NCBI GenBank assembly: GCA_015062085.1
Contig: SUVI01000056.1
Span: 1-21,406, forward strand
Length of the DNA: 21,406 nt
DNA from: Planctomycetaceae bacterium
GTDB taxonomy: Bacteria; Planctomycetota; Planctomycetia; Pirellulales; Thermoguttaceae
Direction of reading: 5' to 3'
Shown: positions 1 through 5,753 of the stretch, piece by piece
Position numbering within the stretch: position 1 is the first letter of the stretch
Layout of the letters: every line of letters begins with the position of its first letter
Program-made: the position numbers and the translations under genes
The notes under the pieces: model-generated
Told to the model about the DNA's origin: nothing
The model's database searches: none
Seen by the model: the letters and a program-made list of their open reading frames with translations, nothing else

Positions 1-257
1 CGGTAGGCGGCAAGCATCTGATTATCGCGGCGGATCCAGAGCATTTTGTCTTCGCAGGCGGAAACGTAGGCGGTGCAGTGCTCAGCCGGGTTTTCGCCCC
101 AGTTTTTCGTAAAGGGAGCAGCCTTTTTGCCGGCGAAAATGGGTCCGGTCGGGACATTGGAAATGACTTCGCCGTTTTCATTGGCGAACGAAACGCTCAA
201 ACCGCCGGCAACCGCGGAAGATGCGACAGCGGCACGCAAAAAATCACGTCTTTTCAT
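1..257 (-). CDS. N-terminus of a Tat-exported protein, function unknown (partial)
   Basis: An open frame begins with an ATG at 257 and runs off the left edge after 85 complete codons. The N-terminus reads MKRRDFLRAAVASSAVAGG, a textbook twin-arginine signal (RRDFLRAA followed by a small-residue hydrophobic stretch), so the folded product is probably exported by Tat. An AAAGGA ribosome site lies about 8 bases before the ATG, which supports this start. The mature part visible (GPIFAGKKAAPFTKNWGENP and on) has a Cys in AEHCTAYVSACED, but I do not recognise the family. Tat-signal enzymes such as oxidoreductases and sugar-metabolising proteins often start this way in planctomycetes, but that is only context. 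It lies 157 bp downstream of the calcium pump gene on the same strand, with two strong hairpins between them. Confidence 0.8.
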   Translation of the reverse strand, partial: MKRRDFLRAAVASSAVAGGLSVSFANENGEVISNVPTGPIFAGKKAAPFTKNWGENPAEHCTAYVSACEDKMLWIRRDNQMLAAY

Positions 258-316
258 GAATTTGATCCTTTCTGATTGAAGGAAGGTAGGAAGGAAATTA
301 AAAATCGACTTTTTTA

Positions 317-402
317 TGCAGTGCGCCAAAGAAAAAACTCGGAACGCACTGCACACTCGTCAGCCGCGGACAGACGAGATACAGTTTCAGCCTGTCCGCG
401 GC
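317..402 (-). other. Two consecutive strong hairpins between the calcium pump gene and the Tat-protein gene
   Basis: Hairpin 1 has an 11-bp perfect stem, GCCGCGGACAG at 363-373 with CTGTCCGCGGC at 392-402, and an 18-nt loop. Hairpin 2 has a 9-bp perfect stem, TGCAGTGCG at 317-325 with CGCACTGCA at 345-353. Both lie in the 157-bp gap between two minus-strand genes. Neither is followed by a run of U on the minus strand, so they are not canonical Rho-independent terminators. They could end the upstream transcript, protect its 3' end, or form a leader for the downstream gene. Confidence 0.6.
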
Positions 403-414
403 CAAAATGAAATT

Positions 415-3400
415 TTAGCCGCCAAAACACTGCGAGATCTTGCGAGCGACCCATCCCACGACCAAAACGGAGGACGTGACGATGGTGATCGCGATCCACT
501 GCCCAAGTGTAAGGGGTACGGTACGGAAGAAAGCGCCGATCTGCGGCACCTGGACCAACAGGACCTGCGTCGCAGTGATGAACAGGATGATGCTCAAAAA
601 ACCTCGGCACTTCAAAAGTCCGGCAAATGCGGATTCCCTTCCGGAAAGGGAACGGCAATTGAATTTGTGCCAAAACTGGAACATGATCAACATCGTGAAG
701 AATATCGTAAGTTGGGGGACATTATAGTCTCCAGAGCCTCCTTTGGAAAGATTTTCTGATTCGCGGGATTTTTCATACCAATCCTTTACGAACCCAAAGG
801 GGGGCTCTATAATGCTTGTTGTATCATCGATAGATTTCACAAATCCATTCATACTGGATGCAATCGCACCACGCTGCAGTACTTTTTCCGCCGCGGGCTT
901 TGACGCATCATTATTTACTAAATCTTTTTCTAAAGCGAACCAATTTCCATAAAGTGCCGCAAAGAGCATCGCGGTCTGGAAAATACCGACAAATAAGACA
1001 TTCAGCATCATTTCTAGCGAAACAATACTCGCGTTGCGGGAGATCGGCGGCTGCTCAAGGACTTTCGGACGCGGAGGCTGGGTAGAATAGGCAATTGCAG
1101 CCAGCGTATCCATGATGATGTTGATCCAGAGCAGCTGGGTGACGGTAAGCGGAAGCGGCAAACCAAAGCACGGTCCAATGACGGCACACAGAAGAGCCAC
1201 GACGTTTACTGAAAGCTGGAACTGGAGGAAACGCTGAATATTTTGGAAGAGCGTGCGTCCCCAGGAAACGCCCGTCACGATGTTCGTGAAATTGTCGTTA
1301 AGGAGCACGATATCGCTGGCTTCCTTGGCGACTTCCGTTCCGGTCTGTCCCATGGAGAGTCCAACGTCGGCAAACTTGAGCGCCGGGGCGTCGTTCGTTC
1401 CATCACCGGTCATGGCGACGACTTCACCGTCATGATGGAGCGCCTTGACAAGACGCAGTTTATCTGCCGGAGTGGAGCGGGCCAGCACGCGGAGTTTCTT
1501 GGCTTTTTCCGGCAGTTCATCATCCGGGATCTGGTTGAATTCTTCAGACGTCAGGACCAACTCTTCCTTCGAACCGGAGTAGATGCCCGACTCCAGCGCG
1601 ATCGCACGTGCCGTCGGGAGCGAGTCGCCCGTGACCATCTTCACGACGATCCCGGCTTTATGGCACTGCGCCACAGCCGCGGGGACTTCCGGACGCATGG
1701 GATCTGCGATGCCGAGGAGACCGACCAGCGTACCGTTCGGAGCATTTTCCGCATTTTCAAGGACCGTTTCGTCCGTCCAGTCTTCTTCCGTCTCGCAGAA
1801 TGCCAGAACACGAAGAGAACGGGAAGCCGCCTCGTCGATCTTTTGATTTAGAAATGCCATGTGCGGCGCGATCGGTTCCGGTTTACCGTCGATCAGGATC
1901 TGCGCACAGCGTGCGAAAACGCGTTCCGGCGCTCCCTTGGCATACGTGATCCGTTTGCCGTCCTTCTGGACAGAAACGACCGACATTTTACGCTGGGAAT
2001 TGTGTTCCAGCCGGCCAGTCAGCGGAAGTTCTGAACGGATCTGCGAATAGGAAATTCCAGCCTGATTCAGGAACTTCAGGAATGCGCACTCCGTCGGATT
2101 CCCGATACCAAGGATTTTCGGCGTACCGTCTTTTTCCGTCTCAACGTGAAGGTCTGCCGTACTGTTGAGCGCGATACCGTAAACAATGCTTTCCCAATTC
2201 GCACACTTCGGCAACTCGGCGAGAAGGGCATCTTTGTCAAAGACTTTCTCTCCCAGAACGCCCCAAACGGGAACCATGCGGTTTTGCGTGAGCGTTCCCG
2301 TTTTGTCCGTGCAGATGACGGTAGCGGATCCAATGGTCTCGGAGGCCACGAGTTTGCGCACGAGGCAGTTTTCCTTCGCCATCTTCATCATGTTCAGCGC
2401 CAGAGAGACCGTCACCATCATCGGAAGGCCTTCCGGGACCGCAACGACGATGATCGTGACCGCAACGATGAAGGACAGCAGCACGTGATCCAGAAGCTCG
2501 ATACTGGCCGCAGTCATTCCATTCCCGAGGAATCCGGCAACGCCGCTGATCCCGACCAAGAGCGCAAGTGAGACTGCCGTCATGGGGACCCAACAAAGAA
2601 TACGCAGGAAGAGGGACTTTAACTCCAGATCCATGCTGCGGAAGAAGGGCCGGAGAAGGAATCGGACGGACAAAAACCCGCAAACGGCTGCCGCGGCGAG
2701 AAGTCCCACGCTCGCTCCCTGTTGACTTTGAAGTACCTTCGTTAGATCCTCCGCATCTACAAGCGCCTGCACGCTCATGACGGTGAAGATGAGCAGAGCG
2801 CCGGAAACGCCGGCTGCGCTGATCTGGCGAGCGAGTACAGAGAGTTTCGCCGTAAGCGGAGTCTCATTTCGGTAGGGATCATCGGTCAAAGCCGAGGCGA
2901 TCTTTCCCATCTGCGTTTTGTCGCCGACTGCCGTGACGCACATGAGGCCGGATCCGTCCGCGACCATCGTTCCGCGAGCGGCAAAAAACGGATTGCCCAG
3001 CTGATTCAGCGATTCAAGCGTTTGGGGATCATCCAGCTGGATCATGTCTTTCTCGCAAGCAGTCTTTCGCGCCGGCATCGACTCACCGGTCATCATCGAC
3101 TCTTCGATCTTAAGATTGGAAGCCTCAAGCAGAATACCGTCTGCCGGGATCTTATCGCCAAGAGTGATCTTCAGGATGTCGCCGACGACCAGCTCCGTGA
3201 TCGAGATCTCGTCAAGCTGACCATTCCGGAAGACCTTGACCCGAATATCTTCCTTCACTTTGTTGAGAAGCTCAAATTCCTTCGCGCTTTTACGTTCCGA
3301 AAAAAACGCAACGAGCGTCGCAAGTCCGACCGCAATGAAGATCCCGATAGGTTCAAAAAAGCTGGCATGTTCGCCGCCGCCCTGCATCTGAAACTGGATC

Positions 3401-3606
3401 AGCGTAACACCGAGAGACAAAAAAGCAGCAATGAGCAGAATTATGATCGTTGGGTCTTCAAATTTTGAAAGGAGTTCCTTCCACCAAGGAGTTTTGTCAG
3501 GCGGCGTCAGTTCGTTTCGGCCAAATTTCTTTGAGGATAATTGAACTTGAGAAGTATCCAGGCCTACACCTGGATCCAGCTTTTCTTTTTCAAAAAAAAT
3601 CTGCAT
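415..3606 (-). CDS. PMCA-type (P-IIB) calcium-translocating P-type ATPase
   Basis: This 1063-residue inner-membrane pump couples ATP hydrolysis to Ca2+ export. Visible in order: a cation-ATPase N-terminal domain (about 15-70), the actuator motif TGES (173-176), the M4 ion-site motif PEGLP (391-395), DKTGTLT with phospho-Asp 434, the nucleotide-domain motif KGAPERV (557-563), and the hinge TGDGTNDAPALK (733-744). M6 reads WINIIMDT, with N829 and D833 at the calcium-binding positions. M5 (SVNVVALL) and M6 resemble plasma-membrane calcium ATPases more than SERCA. The protein is longer than bacterial relatives I know of (roughly 900 residues). It has an extra stretch before M4 (about 281-370) with two hydrophobic segments, and a loop of about 70 residues near 893-962. 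The ATG at 3606 is preceded by GGAG about 9 bases upstream. Cation specificity is inferred from family. Confidence 0.95.
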   Translation of the reverse strand: MQIFFEKEKLDPGVGLDTSQVQLSSKKFGRNELTPPDKTPWWKELLSKFEDPTIIILLIAAFLSLGVTLIQFQMQGGGEHASFFEPIGIFIAVGLATLVAFFSERKSAKEFELLNKVKEDIRVKVFRNGQLDEISITELVVGDILKITLGDKIPADGILLEASNLKIEESMMTGESMPARKTACEKDMIQLDDPQTLESLNQLGNPFFAARGTMVADGSGLMCVTAVGDKTQMGKIASALTDDPYRNETPLTAKLSVLARQISAAGVSGALLIFTVMSVQALVDAEDLTKVLQSQQGASVGLLAAAAVCGFLSVRFLLRPFFRSMDLELKSLFLRILCWVPMTAVSLALLVGISGVAGFLGNGMTAASIELLDHVLLSFIVAVTIIVVAVPEGLPMMVTVSLALNMMKMAKENCLVRKLVASETIGSATVICTDKTGTLTQNRMVPVWGVLGEKVFDKDALLAELPKCANWESIVYGIALNSTADLHVETEKDGTPKILGIGNPTECAFLKFLNQAGISYSQIRSELPLTGRLEHNSQRKMSVVSVQKDGKRITYAKGAPERVFARCAQILIDGKPEPIAPHMAFLNQKIDEAASRSLRVLAFCETEEDWTDETVLENAENAPNGTLVGLLGIADPMRPEVPAAVAQCHKAGIVVKMVTGDSLPTARAIALESGIYSGSKEELVLTSEEFNQIPDDELPEKAKKLRVLARSTPADKLRLVKALHHDGEVVAMTGDGTNDAPALKFADVGLSMGQTGTEVAKEASDIVLLNDNFTNIVTGVSWGRTLFQNIQRFLQFQLSVNVVALLCAVIGPCFGLPLPLTVTQLLWINIIMDTLAAIAYSTQPPRPKVLEQPPISRNASIVSLEMMLNVLFVGIFQTAMLFAALYGNWFALEKDLVNNDASKPAAEKVLQRGAIASSMNGFVKSIDDTTSIIEPPFGFVKDWYEKSRESENLSKGGSGDYNVPQLTIFFTMLIMFQFWHKFNCRSLSGRESAFAGLLKCRGFLSIILFITATQVLLVQVPQIGAFFRTVPLTLGQWIAITIVTSSVLVVGWVARKISQCFGG

Positions 3607-3772
3607 GAATGATTCTCCAATATATATTTCCGATTTGAAAGCCCGCCAATGCTTCTCAAATCATTTCGAAGACACCGCATCAGGCTATAATCTAAACATA
3701 AGGTACCGAGTGAAGTTCCGAAAACAGACCATGAAACGTCCGCGAACAGAATCTGCACACTACCAAATCTCG

Positions 3773-3800
3773 ATTTTAGCCCAAATTTAAAAAAAATCAA
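3773..3800 (-). promoter_or_regulatory. Putative sigma-70-type promoter for the calcium pump gene
   Basis: On the minus strand TTGATT (3800-3795) is separated by 16 bp from TAAAAT (3778-3773). The start would lie near 3766, giving a leader of about 160 nt before the ATG at 3606. The surrounding sequence is AT-rich. The consensus match is moderate. Confidence 0.4.
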
Positions 3801-3861
3801 CCCCCACCTTTCCATTTTGGGATAAATTTTGAAAAAATCCACCCTATCTAACGAAAATCGC

Positions 3862-3889
3862 TTGACTTTTAATTCGTATCAAGTAGAAT
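3862..3889 (+). promoter_or_regulatory. Putative sigma-70-type promoter for the His-rich secreted protein gene
   Basis: TTGACT (3862-3867) and TAGAAT (3884-3889) are separated by 16 bp, about 48 bp before the ATG at 3938. It is divergent from the pump promoter. The 331-bp gap 3607-3937 otherwise holds only AT-rich sequence and no convincing gene. Confidence 0.55.
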
Positions 3890-3937
3890 ATGATCTAGTG
3901 TTTTTCTTTTCTTGCGTCAAATCAGGAGACGATCAAG

Positions 3938-5569
3938 ATGAAGTTACTGAAACAAATAAAATTTTTAATGTGCCTGCTGTGCATTTGTGCGTTTTCACTC
4001 CCATTGGAAGCACAGGGACCGCGCGGAAACGGACATAGCGGACATAGCGGACATAGCGGACATAGCGGGCATAGCGGGCATAACGGACACGGCAGCCGGC
4101 CTGGAAACGGACATTCCATGGGACATCCGTCACGCGGAGGCCATGCGCCATCCGCACAGAGACGTTCCTCGCCTTCCAAACGTCCTTCCGCAATGACACA
4201 CAGCCCAGGTCGCGGTCCAGCGCCGGAACGAAACGCCCGGAGGACCGAGGCTCCTGATCTTGGCCGTCACGCGGAAATGCAGGCTCCAAACCGAACACTC
4301 GGAAGACCATCCGGAAGACCATCCGGAAGACCATCCGGAAGACCAGCTTCCGCGGAAAGAGCACCAGCGCCGCACAGCCGCTCCGATCGTTTCGAGGCGC
4401 CCAACTTGGGACGAGACTTCCGAACGCCGTCTGTACACTATCCTTCCGGGAGACCTTCCAGGAGCCCATCCGAACACCATGCAGGCGGTCCCCCATCCGG
4501 ACACCGTCCCCCGGCAGCACATCATCCACACGCACATCATCCACACGCAGGACGTCCCTCAGATCCGTCCCCGGGACATCGTGCACACCATTACGCACCG
4601 CCGCACCGCGTTCCGACACACCCGCAGCATCCGCCGCACCGCGTTCCGACACACGTTCCGTACCATTGGCATTTCTACGACCCGCATCCGTATCATGCCG
4701 GCTGGGATCCCTACCGCCCGGTCTATCCATGGTGGATCGATGCCGTGGAGTTTGGAGCCGGATATACGCTTGGTTTTTACGTTGCAAACGGACGCAGGGT
4801 CTACTACTATTACCCGGAACCTGCCGATATTTCCATCACCATAGACGCTGTGCCGTCTGACACCGTCCCCGTAGGCGTGCCGGCCGACGACAGCGAGTGT
4901 TTCACGGACGTTCCTGAAGTTTTGGAAGAGATCACAGAAGAGGTCCCGCGACCGGAATTGCTTCAGAAAGACGGTACGCTCACCGAAGCGCCGGCAATGG
5001 ACATTCCTCTGGAAAGTGTCGCGGAGGTTCCTAACTCTCCGGACGGAACTGAAGAAAAGTCCATTCTGGAAGGCCCCGAGATCGCACTTCCAAAAATCAG
5101 CCGTTCCGAGGTGGATGCTGCGTGGCAGGAGATCCTGACGGGAGATTCTGCATTCGCAAACGGAGAGCTGGCAGACGCAGTTGCGAAATACGCCGGAGTC
5201 AGCGAAACTCTTCCCTCGATGCCGGATCCCTGGTTTCGTCTTGCGTACGCCGAGACCGCACGCGGAAATTACGAGCAGGCTTCCGAATACTGCCTGAAAG
5301 GTCTGCGCGCCTCCAGGCTCTGGCCGGTAAGTCCCTTTTCGCTGGATTACGTCTACCAGGCAAACACGGAACGTAAAAATGCCGTCCTCGCATCGCTCGA
5401 GAACGCCGCGCGAAATCAGCCGGAGGATGAAAATTTGAATCTTCTGACCGGTTTTGCCTTTTACGCAGACGGTCAAAACGCAAAAGCTGCGGAATTTTTG
5501 AAAAAAGCGGAAAAAATTTCTCCGGATCTGGCGGAATTTACAGAACCTGTGTTGAAAAATATTCCGTAA
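3938..5569 (+). CDS. Secreted His/Pro-rich repeat protein with C-terminal TPR-like domain
   Basis: The product has 543 residues and I do not recognise a named family. It begins with a signal peptide (hydrophobic core 8-20, likely cleavage near LEAQ, residue 26). Residues 31-52 are Gly-His-Ser tripeptide repeats and 123-136 are RPSG repeats. Residues 165-260 are very rich in His and Pro, including two HHPHA units and two HRVPTH units. Residues 260-300 form an aromatic Gly/Tyr segment (GYTLGFYV, VYYYYPEP). An acidic linker (315-380) leads to a helical region (391-540) with TPR-like periodicity, for example FANGELADAVAKY and ARGNYEQASEYCLKGL. The ATG has AGGAGA about 10 bases upstream. The His clusters suggest metal binding and the TPR part protein contact; both are inference. 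Its end overlaps the -35 element of the next promoter. Confidence 0.85.
   Translation: MKLLKQIKFLMCLLCICAFSLPLEAQGPRGNGHSGHSGHSGHSGHSGHNGHGSRPGNGHSMGHPSRGGHAPSAQRRSSPSKRPSAMTHSPGRGPAPERNARRTEAPDLGRHAEMQAPNRTLGRPSGRPSGRPSGRPASAERAPAPHSRSDRFEAPNLGRDFRTPSVHYPSGRPSRSPSEHHAGGPPSGHRPPAAHHPHAHHPHAGRPSDPSPGHRAHHYAPPHRVPTHPQHPPHRVPTHVPYHWHFYDPHPYHAGWDPYRPVYPWWIDAVEFGAGYTLGFYVANGRRVYYYYPEPADISITIDAVPSDTVPVGVPADDSECFTDVPEVLEEITEEVPRPELLQKDGTLTEAPAMDIPLESVAEVPNSPDGTEEKSILEGPEIALPKISRSEVDAAWQEILTGDSAFANGELADAVAKYAGVSETLPSMPDPWFRLAYAETARGNYEQASEYCLKGLRASRLWPVSPFSLDYVYQANTERKNAVLASLENAARNQPEDENLNLLTGFAFYADGQNAKAAEFLKKAEKISPDLAEFTEPVLKNIP
4031..4093 (+). repeat. In-gene 9-bp tandem repeat encoding Gly-His-Ser
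   Basis: The unit GGACATAGC occurs four times exactly (4031-4066), then in three diverging copies (GGGCATAGC, GGGCATAAC, GGACACGGC). The unit is three codons, so copy-number change keeps the frame. Confidence 0.95.
4301..4348 (+). repeat. In-gene 12-bp tandem repeat encoding Gly-Arg-Pro-Ser
   Basis: GGAAGACCATCC is repeated three times exactly from 4301, followed by a fourth diverged copy. The unit is four codons and stays in frame. Confidence 0.95.
4518..4654 (+). repeat. In-gene duplications: 15-bp HHPHA unit and 21-bp HRVPTH unit
   Basis: CACATCATCCACACG is present twice in tandem (4518-4532, 4533-4547). A separate 21-bp segment at 4601-4621 recurs exactly at 4634-4654, a 33-bp period. 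Both periods are multiples of three and enlarge the His-rich zone. Confidence 0.9.
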
Positions 5570-5580
5570 CGTGCTATACT
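5552..5580 (+). promoter_or_regulatory. Strong putative promoter at the 3' end of the His-rich gene
   Basis: TTGAAA (5552-5557) and TATACT (5575-5580) are separated by the ideal 17 bp. Transcription would start near 5587, leaving a leader of about 167 nt before the ATG at 5754. The -35 lies inside the last codons of the upstream gene. Confidence 0.6.
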
Positions 5581-5603
5581 TGGCACATAGCCAAATATTT
5601 GGC
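5580..5603 (+). promoter_or_regulatory. Putative operator: three TTGGC half-sites over the predicted start site
   Basis: GCCAAATATTTGGC (5590-5603) is a perfect 14-bp palindrome. A further TTGGC at 5580-5584 pairs with GCCAA at 5590-5594 in the pattern TTGGC-N5-GCCAA. The cluster overlaps the predicted transcription start, a common place for a repressor site. Confidence 0.45.
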
Positions 5604-5635
5604 CCACACTTTGCGAGTTTCCTCATGATGTTTTT

Positions 5636-5721
5636 CGGGAGGCGTTCCTTGAGGATCTTTCGTCCGACAGGAAAAGCGGCCTCCCGCCTGACCCGCAGCC
5701 ATGCTCAGTCACACAGCATGG
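5636..5721 (+). ncRNA. Structured 5' leader with two hairpins before the large helical secreted protein
   Basis: Hairpin 1 (5636-5686) has an 8-bp outer stem CGGGAGGC/GCCTCCCG, then TTCCT/AGGAA, then GGA/TCC, all nearly concentric, with a TGA/GAC internal loop that could form tandem G.A pairs. Hairpin 2 (5699-5721) is CCATGCT/AGCATGG with a 9-nt loop. The region lies wholly within the predicted leader and matches no riboswitch I recognise. A cis-regulatory leader or a small RNA are both possible. Confidence 0.4.
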
Positions 5722-5753
5722 TTTACGTTCGACTTTATTTTTGATCCATAAAC

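Noticed and set aside
3686..3691. Perfect TATAAT on the plus strand in the pump/His-rich gap
   Set aside because: No matching -35 at 15-19 bp and too far from the downstream start; a better-spaced promoter lies at 3862-3889.
3933..4787. 284-codon open frame antisense to the His-rich protein
   Set aside because: It arises from the in-frame repeats, which stay open on both strands; it lacks a signal peptide or ribosome site, while the sense gene has both.
4559..5626. 355-codon minus-strand frame across the His-rich gene end
   Set aside because: Antisense to a well-supported gene, no recognisable domain, Arg/Cys-rich composition typical of a shadow frame.
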